From positions 1 through 15,318 of the forward strand of contig CAKRCD010000034.1 in assembly GCA_934307065.1 (NCBI GenBank): a stretch of DNA of 15,318 nt, read 5' to 3'. Source of the stretch: an uncultured Bariatricus sp. GTDB lineage: Bacteria; Bacillota; Clostridia; Lachnospirales; Lachnospiraceae. Below the pieces are notes generated by a model. That model saw only the letters and a program-made list of their open reading frames with translations. It was not told where the DNA came from and made no database searches. A program made the translations under genes and the position numbers. Within the stretch, counting starts at the first letter, position 1. Each line of letters begins with the position of its first letter. Shown here one piece after another: positions 6,467 through 14,770 of the stretch.

Positions 6467-7123
6467 CTATTCACCAAACACTGCTTTATAATCAGCCTGG
6501 AATTTTGCAATACCGGCATCTGTCAGTGGATGATGTGTCATCTGTTCAATTACTTTATATGGAACAGTTGCAATGTCAGCTCCTGCAAGTGCGCACTCTG
6601 TCACATGCATTGGGTTGCGGACACTTGCTGCGATAATCTGAGTGTCAATGTCACCTGCTACTGCAAAAATTTCAGCGATTTCATTAATCAAATCTGTTCC
6701 TCTTACAGAAATATCATCTAAACGTCCAAGGAATGGAGACACATAAGTTGCTCCTGCTCTGGCTGCAAGAAGTGCCTGGTTTGCTGTAAATACTAAAGTA
6801 ACATTTGTTTTAATACCTTCTGCACTAAGTACCTTGCAGGCTTTTAATCCTTCTACAGTCATAGGAATTTTTACAACCATATTTGGATGGATTTTTGCAA
6901 TTTCTCTTCCTTCTGCAATCATACCTTCTGCATCTACAGTTGTAGCTTTTACTTCCCCGCTAATAGGACCATCTACAATAGAAGCAATCTCAGCAATAAC
7001 CTCTTCAAAGTTTCTTCCTTCTTTTGCAATCAAAGATGGGTTTGTTGTTACACCACAGATAACACCCATATCATTTGCTTTCTTAATGTCCTCAACATTA
7101 GCAGTGTCAATAAAAAATTTCAT
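6467..7123 (-). CDS. fsa: transaldolase (fructose-6-phosphate aldolase-like small family)
   Basis: A 218-residue single-domain class I aldolase of the TalC/FSA family. The Schiff-base lysine is Lys85 in VVKIPMT; Asp6 (FIDTAN) and the [10 protein letters not shown] loop (23-32) are in place. Residue 57 in SGEVKAT is Glu. True fructose-6-phosphate aldolases have Gln there while small transaldolases have Glu, so transaldolase activity is more likely despite the common 'fsa' label. The [19 protein letters not shown] and [12 protein letters not shown] blocks also match Bacillus-type small transaldolases. It would swap three-carbon units with sugar phosphates next to the transketolase encoded just downstream. 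AAGGAGGAG lies upstream of the ATG at 7123; promoter at 7181-7210. Confidence 0.95.
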   Translation of the reverse strand: MKFFIDTANVEDIKKANDMGVICGVTTNPSLIAKEGRNFEEVIAEIASIVDGPISGEVKATTVDAEGMIAEGREIAKIHPNMVVKIPMTVEGLKACKVLSAEGIKTNVTLVFTANQALLAARAGATYVSPFLGRLDDISVRGTDLINEIAEIFAVAGDIDTQIIAASVRNPMHVTECALAGADIATVPYKVIEQMTHHPLTDAGIAKFQADYKAVFGE

Positions 7124-7180
7124 TTTTTGTCTCCTCCTTATTTTTAGTCCTCTGCTCCCAGAGAATGCTACCTAAACTTC

Positions 7181-7210
7181 ATTATAGCGCATCTTCCGGT
7201 GCCGGGTCAA
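7181..7210 (-). promoter_or_regulatory. promoter of the transaldolase-transketolase operon
   Basis: On the minus strand: -35 TTGACC (7205-7210), 18-nt spacer, perfect -10 TATAAT (7181-7186). It lies about 58 bp before the transaldolase start codon and downstream of the recR stop, separating the two operons. Confidence 0.8.
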
Positions 7211-7278
7211 TAGACGCACCCGTTTTGTCCGTATTTAAACCTTTCTGCCATGGCAGCATTTACAGTCATGCCTAATGC

Positions 7279-7875
7279 CTACAACTCTGTCCTTCCTTCC
7301 AACGCTCGAAGAAGCGTAACTTCATCAATGTATTCCAAATCTCCGCCCACGGGTACTCCGCTTGCAATCCGGCTTACTTTAATTCCTGTCGGCTTAATCA
7401 GTTTACTGATATACATTGCGGTTGTCTCGCCCTCCAGACTGGAGTTGGTTGCAATAATGACTTCGTCCACATCCTTCTGCAGACGCTCCATTAATTCCTT
7501 CAGCTTGATATCCCCGGGACCGATTCCAAGCATTGGCGAAATCGCGCCATGGAGAACATGATAAACACCGTTGTATTTTCCGGTCTTTTCATAAGCCGCC
7601 ATGTCTCTGGTATTTTCCACCACCATAATTACCTTATGGTCACGCTCACTGCTTGCACAGATCGGGCAGATTTCTTTATCCGTAAGTGTACAGCATTCCT
7701 TGCAATACCGCACATTATTTCTCGCATCTACCATGGTCCCTGCCAGTTGTTCTACCTGTTCCTTCGGCATGTTAATAATATGAAAAGCCAGCCTTCCTGC
7801 TGACTTTGCACCAATTCCGGGAAGTCTGGACAATTCTTCTATCAGCTTGCTAATCTGACTACTATAATAATCCAT
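7279..7875 (-). CDS. recR: recombination mediator protein RecR
   Basis: This 198-residue protein (family norm about 198) acts with RecO and RecF to load RecA on gapped DNA. The domains appear in order. A helix-hairpin-helix (about 10-35, RLPGIGAKSAGRLAFHI) is followed by a four-cysteine zinc site (Cys58, Cys61 or 62, Cys70, Cys73 in CKECC...CPIC). A Toprim domain follows (about 80-175, KVIMVVENTRDMAAYEKTG and EVIIATNSSLEGETTAMY). The ATG at 7875 follows AGAGGTG and is 14 nt after the ybaB stop. It is the last gene of the dnaX-ybaB-recR operon. I see no convincing terminator after it. Confidence 0.97.
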   Translation of the reverse strand: MDYYSSQISKLIEELSRLPGIGAKSAGRLAFHIINMPKEQVEQLAGTMVDARNNVRYCKECCTLTDKEICPICASSERDHKVIMVVENTRDMAAYEKTGKYNGVYHVLHGAISPMLGIGPGDIKLKELMERLQKDVDEVIIATNSSLEGETTAMYISKLIKPTGIKVSRIASGVPVGGDLEYIDEVTLLRALEGRTEL

Positions 7876-7889
7876 GCTTCACACCTCTG

Positions 7890-8243
7890 TTAAAACAAAC
7901 CAGGCATTCCACCGCCAAGACCACCGGTCAGTTTGTTCATTGCTGATGTGTTTTCTTCATCGACTTTGCGAAGAGCTTCATTGGTTGCCGCTACGATTAA
8001 ATCTTCTAACATCTCGATATCATCCGGGTCAACTACTTCTTCCTGAAGGTTGATTTTCTTAATCTCTTTCTTACCGGTCACAATGACTTCAACAGCTCCG
8101 CCTCCGGCAGTTGCTGTGAACTCTTTTGTCTCCATTTCCTTTGCCTGTTCTTCCATCTGGCGCTGCATTTTCTGCGCCTGCTTCATTAAATTTGCCATAT
8201 TGCCAGGCATTCCTCCGCCTGAAAATCCTCCACGTTTTGCCAT
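7890..8243 (-). CDS. ybaB: YbaB/EbfC-family nucleoid-associated protein
   Basis: A 117-residue small DNA-binding protein of the YbaB/EbfC family, which forms tweezer-like dimers on DNA and is nearly always encoded between dnaX and recR. After a Gly/Met-rich start ([20 protein letters not shown]) come the long helix [20 protein letters not shown] (21-40), a beta hairpin with the family's [14 protein letters not shown] stretch, and the [22 protein letters not shown] helix. It ends in a Gly-rich tail. AGGAGG is positioned ideally before the ATG at 8243, 15 nt after the dnaX stop. Confidence 0.96.
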   Translation of the reverse strand: MAKRGGFSGGGMPGNMANLMKQAQKMQRQMEEQAKEMETKEFTATAGGGAVEVIVTGKKEIKKINLQEEVVDPDDIEMLEDLIVAATNEALRKVDEENTSAMNKLTGGLGGGMPGLF

Positions 8244-8258
8244 GGGTATCTCCTCCTT

Positions 8259-9824
8259 TTATTCGTCCTCAATGGTAATATCCATATGAATTACTTTTTC
8301 TATATCCACAAAGCTGTCCTCGAAATGTCTGCCTTCTTCCATCTGGCTTACTTCGATTTGGACTTCTTTGCCGATTTTCTGTTCAATCGCTTCCTGAATC
8401 TCCTGTTTGTGGGCATCACTTCCCACAAAAGCTGCGCTGATTTCATCCGGCAGCACAATCAGAAGCTGCCCCTGATTGCCTACGCTTAAGCGTGCCTGCT
8501 TCAGATAAGAGCGAAGCATTCCTGATGTCTCATTTGCAATGCCTCGGAAATTCGAAGCTACCCGCTTCACATCCTCCGGAATCGCTTTCGGAAGTACCGG
8601 TTTGGGTGCTGGTTGCGTATCTTCTTTCGATACATAGACAACCTTTTCTCCCTGAGGTGCGCTAAACACCCCTTCTTCCACCTGTTTTTCTAATGAACGG
8701 ATTCTGTCTAACAGACTGTCTCTGGTCTGCTCCATCTGCGGTCTGCACATTTTAATCAGTGTCACTTCCAATAGAATTCTCTTCTGCGAAGCAAATTTCA
8801 GCTGATTGGTCAGCTCGGAAAAAATCCGGATATAACGAAGCAGCACTTCGGATTCTATCATTTCCGCTTCTTCTTTTAATTGTACTAAGTTCTCCGCAGA
8901 AACATCCAATAAATCTTCTACATTATCCGAAATCTTTACCAATAAGAGATTTCGCAGATACCATGTGAAATCTGCTGCCAGCTGGGACAGCTCACGCCCC
9001 TGCATTACCAGTTCTTCTACAGTTTCCAGTACCTTCTCTACATCCTGCGCAACAATTTCCCGTAACAGCCGGCTGAATACTTCCGTATCTACAGCCCCCA
9101 GTACCTCGAGCACATGAGCATAAGTCAGCTTCTGCCCCAGATAAAATGCGATACACTGGTCCAGAAGACTGAGTGCATCACGCATGGAGCCGTCTGCCGC
9201 CTTCGCAATATAACGGATTGCCCGTTCTTCCACTTCCACCTGTTCTTTCTGCATTAATTCCATAAGACGGTCTGAAATGGTATCAATAGTAATCCGCTTA
9301 AAATCATAGCGCTGACAGCGCGACATAATGGTAATCGGAATCTTATGCGCTTCCGTTGTTGCCAGAATAAAAATAACGTATTCCGGTGGTTCTTCCAAGG
9401 TTTTCAACAATGCATTAAATGCTCCGATAGAAAGCATATGCACCTCATCTATAATGTATACCTTATATTTTCCCTCTGTAGGGCGGTACGAAACTTCTTC
9501 CCTGATTTGACGGATGTTATCCACACCGTTGTTGGATGCCGCATCAATCTCAATCACATTCATAGAAGTATTTTCCGCAATGGCACGGCACATTGCACAT
9601 TCTCCACAAGGACTTCCGTCCACCGGGTGTTCGCAGTTTACCGCTTTTGCAAATATCTTGGCAACCGTCGTCTTACCCGTACCTCTTGTTCCACAGAACA
9701 GGTATGCATGTCCAATCCGGTTCGCCTCAATCTGATTCTTTAATGTAGTAATGATATGGTCTTGTCCTTTTACATCTGCAAATTCCGTCGGACGGAACTT
9801 ACGATACAGGGCAGTATATGACAT
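8259..9824 (-). CDS. dnaX: DNA polymerase III subunit gamma/tau
   Basis: The clamp-loader ATPase of the replisome, 521 residues from the ATG at 9824. I prefer that start to the upstream in-frame ATG at 9962, because the protein family begins MSYTALYRKFRPTEF and the longer version would read through the promoter at 9856-9884. The AAA+ signatures are intact: Walker A GTRGTGKT (45-52), zinc cysteines 64, 73, 76 and 79, Walker B IIDEVHM (124-130), sensor 1 ATTEAHK (155-161) and the SRC arginine-finger motif (168-170). The C-terminal part, after a proline-rich linker near residue 410, is the shorter tau region that contacts polymerase and helicase. I see no A-rich slippery site of the E. coli type, so there is no sign of a frameshifted gamma form. 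Confidence 0.96.
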   Translation of the reverse strand: MSYTALYRKFRPTEFADVKGQDHIITTLKNQIEANRIGHAYLFCGTRGTGKTTVAKIFAKAVNCEHPVDGSPCGECAMCRAIAENTSMNVIEIDAASNNGVDNIRQIREEVSYRPTEGKYKVYIIDEVHMLSIGAFNALLKTLEEPPEYVIFILATTEAHKIPITIMSRCQRYDFKRITIDTISDRLMELMQKEQVEVEERAIRYIAKAADGSMRDALSLLDQCIAFYLGQKLTYAHVLEVLGAVDTEVFSRLLREIVAQDVEKVLETVEELVMQGRELSQLAADFTWYLRNLLLVKISDNVEDLLDVSAENLVQLKEEAEMIESEVLLRYIRIFSELTNQLKFASQKRILLEVTLIKMCRPQMEQTRDSLLDRIRSLEKQVEEGVFSAPQGEKVVYVSKEDTQPAPKPVLPKAIPEDVKRVASNFRGIANETSGMLRSYLKQARLSVGNQGQLLIVLPDEISAAFVGSDAHKQEIQEAIEQKIGKEVQIEVSQMEEGRHFEDSFVDIEKVIHMDITIEDE

Positions 9825-9855
9825 ATTTGATTCATCCCTTTCTCTGAATGTTCTT

Positions 9856-9884
9856 ATTATAACCGATTCCCCCCATCGAAACAA
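9856..9884 (-). promoter_or_regulatory. promoter of the dnaX-ybaB-recR operon
   Basis: On the minus strand: -10 TATAAT (9856-9861) and -35 TTGTTT (9879-9884) with 17 nt between them, about 32 bp before the dnaX start. The spacer contains a run of six G. The -10 is perfect and the -35 is weak. Confidence 0.65.
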
Positions 9885-9949
9885 TACCATCAAAACAATA
9901 CTTTCAGAAAAAGCTTCCATAAAAAATGTGCTTCCTAATGTTCCTATAA

Positions 9950-9978
9950 TTGACTTTTCCATAAAACCGCTATACTAT
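9950..9978 (+). promoter_or_regulatory. promoter of the methionine aminopeptidase gene
   Basis: On the plus strand: -35 TTGACT (9950-9955), then overlapping -10 candidates TATACT (9971-9976, 15-nt spacing) and TACTAT (9973-9978, 17-nt spacing). The start codon is about 60 bp downstream. It is divergent from the dnaX promoter, with about 65 bp between the two -35 boxes. Confidence 0.6.
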
Positions 9979-10037
9979 TAGGTTGGAGTTTTTTATATCT
10001 CCAAAGCAGAAAAGTATACAGAAAGTCAGGTAATTGC

Positions 10038-10901
10038 ATGGAACGTAATGAATTATGCTGGTGCGGAAGTGGAAAAAAATATAAAAAATGCCATCGCATC
10101 ATCGAGGACAAGATTTTATATCATGAAGAAAAGGGAGAAATCGTCCCAACCAGAGATATGTTAAAAACAATTCCTCAGATTGAGGGAATCAGAAAAAGCG
10201 CGGATTTAAATACTGCGGTTTTGGAGCATGTCGCAGCACATATTCATGCCGGAATGAGTACAGAAGAAATTGACCGTCTGGTGTATGACTTTACCGTTTC
10301 ACACGGCGGAACTCCAGCCCCTCTCGGCTACGAAGGATTCCCAAAGAGCGTCTGCACTTCTATTAATAATGAAATTTGCCATGGTATTCCAGATGAATCC
10401 ATCATTCTGGAAGAAGGCGATATTATAAATGTAGATGTATCTACTATTTTAAATGGCTACTTTTCCGATGCATCCCGTATGTTTACAATCGGAAAGGTCG
10501 ATGAACGTGCTGAACGTCTGGTTCGTGTCACAAAAGAATGCGTGGAACTTGGTCTTGCTCAGGCAAAACCTTGGAATCATCTTGGTGATATCGCAGATGC
10601 TATCAATTCACACGCCCAGGAAAACGGCTACTCTGTTGTAGAAGAAATCGGCGGTCATGGTGTCGGACTGGAATTCCACGAGGAACCTTGGGTCAGCTAT
10701 GTGACTCCAAAGGGAAGCGAAATGCTTCTGGTTCCAGGCATGATTTTCACGATTGAGCCAATGATCAACGAAGGTTCTCCAGACTTCTTCGTAGATGAAG
10801 ATAATGGATGGACTGTTTATACAGAAGATGATGGACTTTCTGCTCAGATTGAATACATGGTACTGATTACCGAAGATGGATGCGAAGTACTGTCGAAATA
10901 A
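10038..10901 (+). CDS. map: type I methionine aminopeptidase with N-terminal SEC-C zinc motif
   Basis: This 287-residue cytosolic enzyme removes the initiator methionine from new proteins. Residues 4-19 (NELCWCGSGKKYKKCH) are a SEC-C metal-binding motif with Cys7, Cys9, Cys18 and His19. This motif is known in the longer clostridial MetAPs, where it probably helps ribosome or protein docking. The pita-bread catalytic domain follows, with all five metal ligands visible: Asp133 (NVDVS), Asp144 (FSDAS), His207 (GGHGVG), Glu240 (TIEPM) and Glu272 (QIEYM). The start follows a modest AGGT site, 8 nt upstream. It is the only intact plus-strand gene here, transcribed alone from 9950-9978 and closed by the hairpin at 10916-10943. 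Confidence 0.96.
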   Translation: MERNELCWCGSGKKYKKCHRIIEDKILYHEEKGEIVPTRDMLKTIPQIEGIRKSADLNTAVLEHVAAHIHAGMSTEEIDRLVYDFTVSHGGTPAPLGYEGFPKSVCTSINNEICHGIPDESIILEEGDIINVDVSTILNGYFSDASRMFTIGKVDERAERLVRVTKECVELGLAQAKPWNHLGDIADAINSHAQENGYSVVEEIGGHGVGLEFHEEPWVSYVTPKGSEMLLVPGMIFTIEPMINEGSPDFFVDEDNGWTVYTEDDGLSAQIEYMVLITEDGCEVLSK

Positions 10902-10915
10902 GATGATATAAGATA

Positions 10916-10949
10916 ACAGCTCCCGTTGCAAAACGGGAGCTGTATTTTT
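10916..10949 (+). terminator. terminator between convergent genes
   Basis: A perfect 12-bp stem, ACAGCTCCCGTT / AACGGGAGCTGT (10916-10927, 10932-10943), with loop GCAA, is followed by ATTTTTA on the plus strand. It ends the methionine aminopeptidase transcript. On the minus strand it lies about 30 bp after the stop of the 829-residue gene and probably serves it too, though the T-rich tail there is poor. Confidence 0.9.
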
Positions 10950-10973
10950 ATAAGTTGTTAATTTCACATTCTC

Positions 10974-13463
10974 TTAATTTCTCACATATCCAATATAAAC
11001 GCTTCCATATGGTGCGGTCATATTTTCCATCGTTGCCTGGGTTACCACTTTCCGTTCTCCTGTAGCCGGATCAAGATATGCTACATTTGCCTTGTTATAT
11101 CCGGTCAGCAGCACTGCCTGATTTTCTCCAATCACTGCTATAACCGGAGTTTCCCGGCTGATGTTATATTGGAGTTCTTCCATGCTGCATCCCGTCAGGT
11201 TCATGCCTTCCCCTTTCAGATAAGCAGACAAAATATTTTCCGGCGAAGTTCCTGCTTCTATCTCTTTTGTCACATCTGCTTCTGTTGTTTCTTTTGCAAA
11301 GATTTGTTCCAGACACGCAATCATCGTGGTTTCGCCTTCTGCTACGGAAAATGGTTCAATTCCGTCAATCTCATATGCCGACGGCCAGTTTCCTCGCTCC
11401 CACACATATGCCTGATGGGAAGAGACAACTACCCCTTTCACATTGTTCGCATAGGAAATAGCTTCGCCTGCTTTGGAAAATGTTTTCTGAAGATGTCCGA
11501 ATGCATAGACATAAAATTTGCCTTCCATCTTGGATTCATCAAATTTGACATTCATTTTCTTACTTTGGAGAACCTGTTTTGGCTTCAGTATTTTCGCATT
11601 GGTGTCCTGAATACCATCATCGTAGGTCAGTCTTCGCACAAGTCCTCTGCTTCCATCTTTATAGGAAGTGAGTGTGATATTGCTCTTTTCCGTTTCCGCA
11701 CTGCTGGTAATGTAATCTCTGCTTGTTGCACTGTAAACCAAATCTGACCCCGTCACACGGTCCAGTGTAAGTACATTTTCATTAATAGAAATCTTCTGTG
11801 TCCAAATGCCATCCACCTGATAAGTCTTTACTGTTTCCTGCTTCTGATTCACAATCTCAACCTTATACATCGGCGAGATTTTCTCTCCGCTTACTAACGT
11901 TCCTTCTTCATTGTTATGCACCACACCGTACACAAAGTCCGTATTTACAAAACCGGCAGGAATCAGACTGTCCCCATCTTCCGGCGTCAGTTCAAAGCTT
12001 TCTCCCGTTTCCATATTCATAACAATCAATTTTTCCGCACTCTTGTATGCCAGAAGGGAGGAATCTACACAAGTCACATACTGGCTTTCTTCCAGTCCAC
12101 GCACCAGAACCTCACGAGAATCTTCCTCCGTATCCACACAGTACAGACAGCCATCCAGCATCACATAAAGCTTGGAATTACTCTCGCTGTAATGGACAAA
12201 TTGTCCCAGTTCATCCTGCATGATTTCATAACCTTTTTTACTTGGGATAAAGGCTCTCTCTGCCACTGAATTTTTCTCATGGTTAAAGAAATACACTGCA
12301 ATTCCCACCTGTCCTTCATGGTCGCCCCGATTCATATAACCGGAAACATAGAACAAGGTATCTCCGTTTTCCGCCACAGAATCAATATGAATTTCATGCC
12401 GATTATAACGATTTCTGATATCCGACTTCTCAGCATCTGCGAAACTGAAAAGCAGTGATAATTCATCTGCCTCTTTATCATAACTCCAAAGCTCGTCATT
12501 CTGCACAAAAGACACGATTGTTCCATCGGCATTATGCTTGTATTCTAGGTTTTCCGGTGCAATTCCAAGAATGAGTCCATTTGTATCCAAAGCTTCTGTG
12601 CCACCGTCAAAATTCTGTTCTACGGTACGCTCATATGCCATCAAATATGTCTGGTTATTTACCACGCGCACCCGGAAAAATTCTTCTACGTCATAAGTCT
12701 GTTCATTTCCTGTATCAGTGCCGGACAGACTTACCTGATACAAAAGTGTTATCGAAGTAGATACCGCACTACACTCTTTGACTTCCCAGAAAACATTTCC
12801 CTTCACACTCGGTTTTAAGCTGCCCCATGTCACATAGTCCAGACTGGACGCAAGGGTAACATGCTGATAACCCAGACTGTCTCCGTCACTGGTTGTCTCC
12901 AGATAACTGCGCAGTTCCTCTGTATTAGTCTTGCCGATGGCATTCTCATGGAAAGACTTTACAAACGCAAGACAGGTATCATAATTATTTCCTTCTGCAT
13001 TTTTAATCCGGGTATAATAATACACATCCTGCTCCGGCATATGCAGGGTAATCTTCAGAACTTTCTCACTGTTCAGCATTCCATTTCCATTAAACTTCAG
13101 ATTCATGGTACTGTCCACGGAATTGACGGTTTCTTTTTGAAGGCACTCCTCTCCATCTAAGGAAAAGACCTGCCATGTCATTTTCTCCACCTGCTCATCA
13201 AATGACTGCAGATTCAACGTAAGATTGTTGTCCGTCACGGGTGTAATCGTGTCACGCATGGAAGTGATTTCCATGTCCGTCACATATCCCGCAAGGGAAT
13301 TTACCTCATAACCATTGGTAGTAAATGAAATCCGCGGCAGAGTAGCACTCCCCATGTCCGTACTCATATCCGTGTTATCTTTGTTTGTTAAATAGCTGAA
13401 AAAAATCACAGCTATGATAAATATTGCGCCAAGTACTCCCACGCGCACAATTTGTTTCTTCAT
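10974..13463 (-). CDS. membrane-anchored extracytoplasmic protein with degenerate C39-peptidase-like C-terminus
   Basis: An 829-residue protein. A short basic N-terminus and one membrane helix (about 6-25, VRVGVLGAIFIIAVIFFSYL) anchor a long outer part. Residues 40 to about 620 are beta-rich with repeated propeller-like units (such as DNNLTLNLQSFDEQ and LIVMNMETGESFELTPEDGD). Residues 645-700 form a small alpha/beta unit (KFYVYAFGHLQKTFSKAGEA). Residues 705-829 have the layout of a C39-like papain-fold domain: an N-terminal helix, then QAVLLTGYNKANVAYLDPATG. The catalytic Cys position appears to be Gly710 and the His position Gln782; only Asp798 remains, so it is probably not a protease. AAGGGGA lies 9 nt before the ATG, and the gene starts 13 nt after the methyltransferase stop. 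Function unknown. Confidence 0.8.
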   Translation of the reverse strand: MKKQIVRVGVLGAIFIIAVIFFSYLTNKDNTDMSTDMGSATLPRISFTTNGYEVNSLAGYVTDMEITSMRDTITPVTDNNLTLNLQSFDEQVEKMTWQVFSLDGEECLQKETVNSVDSTMNLKFNGNGMLNSEKVLKITLHMPEQDVYYYTRIKNAEGNNYDTCLAFVKSFHENAIGKTNTEELRSYLETTSDGDSLGYQHVTLASSLDYVTWGSLKPSVKGNVFWEVKECSAVSTSITLLYQVSLSGTDTGNEQTYDVEEFFRVRVVNNQTYLMAYERTVEQNFDGGTEALDTNGLILGIAPENLEYKHNADGTIVSFVQNDELWSYDKEADELSLLFSFADAEKSDIRNRYNRHEIHIDSVAENGDTLFYVSGYMNRGDHEGQVGIAVYFFNHEKNSVAERAFIPSKKGYEIMQDELGQFVHYSESNSKLYVMLDGCLYCVDTEEDSREVLVRGLEESQYVTCVDSSLLAYKSAEKLIVMNMETGESFELTPEDGDSLIPAGFVNTDFVYGVVHNNEEGTLVSGEKISPMYKVEIVNQKQETVKTYQVDGIWTQKISINENVLTLDRVTGSDLVYSATSRDYITSSAETEKSNITLTSYKDGSRGLVRRLTYDDGIQDTNAKILKPKQVLQSKKMNVKFDESKMEGKFYVYAFGHLQKTFSKAGEAISYANNVKGVVVSSHQAYVWERGNWPSAYEIDGIEPFSVAEGETTMIACLEQIFAKETTEADVTKEIEAGTSPENILSAYLKGEGMNLTGCSMEELQYNISRETPVIAVIGENQAVLLTGYNKANVAYLDPATGERKVVTQATMENMTAPYGSVYIGYVRN

Positions 13464-13476
13464 TATATAAGTCCCC

Positions 13477-14637
13477 TTAATTTTTCTTCTTCAGCAATTC
13501 TCCTAATGTCGGCTGTACATGAAGCATTTCCTCACATTTCTGAATTGCTTCTTCGTTGTTCGCTTTCTTCCCCGTATATACCGCACGAATCAAAATATTT
13601 TTTGGTGTGTGCTCCATGTCAATAAATTCCAGAATCTGGGTATCATACCCTTCCCTTTTCAAATATTCTGCACGAAGGGCATCGGTAAATAAGGCTGCCA
13701 TTCGTTCTTTAATCAGTCCATAGGAAAATATCGGAGCAAGGATTTCATTTTCCATCTGCTCATTCAGCTCATGCTGACAGCATGGCACAGACAAAATGAC
13801 TTTCGCCTTCCATCCGATCGCCTTGGCAAGTGCAAAATCCGTTGCCGTATTGCACGCGTGTAAGGTCACGACCATATCCACCTCATCTGCCCCGGTGTAG
13901 TCCGCAATATTTCCTTCTAAAAATTTTAATTTCTCATAACCATATTTCTCTGCGAGCTGATTACAATGCTTAATCACTTCCGTCTTTAAATCCAGACCGA
14001 TAATGCGTATGTCATATTTCTGCAGCTCATGAAGGTAATAATACATAGCGAAGGTCAGATACGATTTCCCACATCCAAAATCCAGAATTGTAATCTCTCT
14101 GCCCTTCGGAAGCTGCGGAAGGATATCCTCGATAAATTCCAGAAAACGGTTAATCTGGCGGAATTTATCAAACTTGCTCTTTACGATATCCCCATTTTGC
14201 GTCATAACCCCAAGGTCCTGCAGAAACGGAACCTTCGTTCCCTCTTCCAGAATATACCGTTTGCTCCGGTTATGCGACATATCTGCCGCTTTGACCTCGC
14301 CTGCCTGCCGTTTCTTCTGAATCGTCATCTTTCCCTTCTTGCTTACCATGACCTGATAACGCATCTGAAGGGTCTCCATCTGCATTTGTTTGAATTTACT
14401 CATCTGCGACTCCAGATAAGCTGCTGCCGCCTCAGCATCCATGTTTTTGTGAAATGCCTGATTGTTCTTAAACTCCTCGAATTGGAACAAGATTTCATCC
14501 TTTTTCTTAATCGGACGCACCTTTATTTTCACAATATCTCCCTTTTCCCGAGGACTGCTGATAACTGCGGAAATAAAATCTGCATTGAAACTGTTTTTTA
14601 CTATATCTTTGAATTCTTCTGTAACTTGTATTTCCAT
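13477..14637 (-). CDS. class I SAM-dependent methyltransferase (Methyltransf_32-like)
   Basis: A 386-residue protein starting at 14637, where AAGGAG lies 6 nt upstream; an in-frame ATG at 14664 has no such site. Residues 1-170 are a family-specific, charged, partly helical N-terminal region. The Rossmann-like methyltransferase core starts at TILDFGCGKSYLTF (183-196, SAM motif I). IIGLDLK (212-218) follows with the acidic ribose-binding residue, then VVTLHACNTATDFALA (256-271) and SVPCCQHELN (283-292). The LHACNTATD and PCCQH motifs are the signature of the Methyltransf_32 / METTL25-like group, often suspected of RNA methylation. No substrate can be read from the sequence. It heads an operon with the 829-residue envelope protein, an odd pairing that says little about either. 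Confidence 0.87.
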   Translation of the reverse strand: MEIQVTEEFKDIVKNSFNADFISAVISSPREKGDIVKIKVRPIKKKDEILFQFEEFKNNQAFHKNMDAEAAAAYLESQMSKFKQMQMETLQMRYQVMVSKKGKMTIQKKRQAGEVKAADMSHNRSKRYILEEGTKVPFLQDLGVMTQNGDIVKSKFDKFRQINRFLEFIEDILPQLPKGREITILDFGCGKSYLTFAMYYYLHELQKYDIRIIGLDLKTEVIKHCNQLAEKYGYEKLKFLEGNIADYTGADEVDMVVTLHACNTATDFALAKAIGWKAKVILSVPCCQHELNEQMENEILAPIFSYGLIKERMAALFTDALRAEYLKREGYDTQILEFIDMEHTPKNILIRAVYTGKKANNEEAIQKCEEMLHVQPTLGELLKKKN

Positions 14638-14681
14638 AATCGACTCCTTGTCTGTAAAAACCATATATCGGTTGTTCTATT

Positions 14682-14709
14682 ATTATATCTTATTTATGGG
14701 AAATGTAAA
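14682..14709 (-). promoter_or_regulatory. promoter of the methyltransferase operon
   Basis: On the minus strand: -35 TTTACA (14704-14709), 16-nt spacer, perfect -10 TATAAT (14682-14687), about 45 bp before the start at 14637. Confidence 0.7.
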
Positions 14710-14737
14710 AGAACAGAAGAAATACTTTTTAGAAACT

Positions 14738-14770
14738 TTATTGACCCTTTGATAAAAAGCGTGATATGCT
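14738..14770 (+). promoter_or_regulatory. possible promoter in front of the Fic remnant
   Basis: On the plus strand TTGACC (from about 14735) and TATGCT (14765-14770) lie about 18 nt apart. The -10 overlaps the first readable codons of the pseudogene, so it cannot be the gene's original promoter. It may be a chance match. Confidence 0.25.

Noticed and set aside
8259..9824. Programmed frameshift in dnaX producing a separate gamma subunit
   Set aside because: No A-rich slippery heptamer with a stem-loop was visible in the linker coding region.
11169..11747. 192-codon plus-strand open frame opposite the 829-residue gene
   Set aside because: Antisense shadow; no ribosome site, and the minus-strand gene has a clear start, membrane anchor and domain structure.
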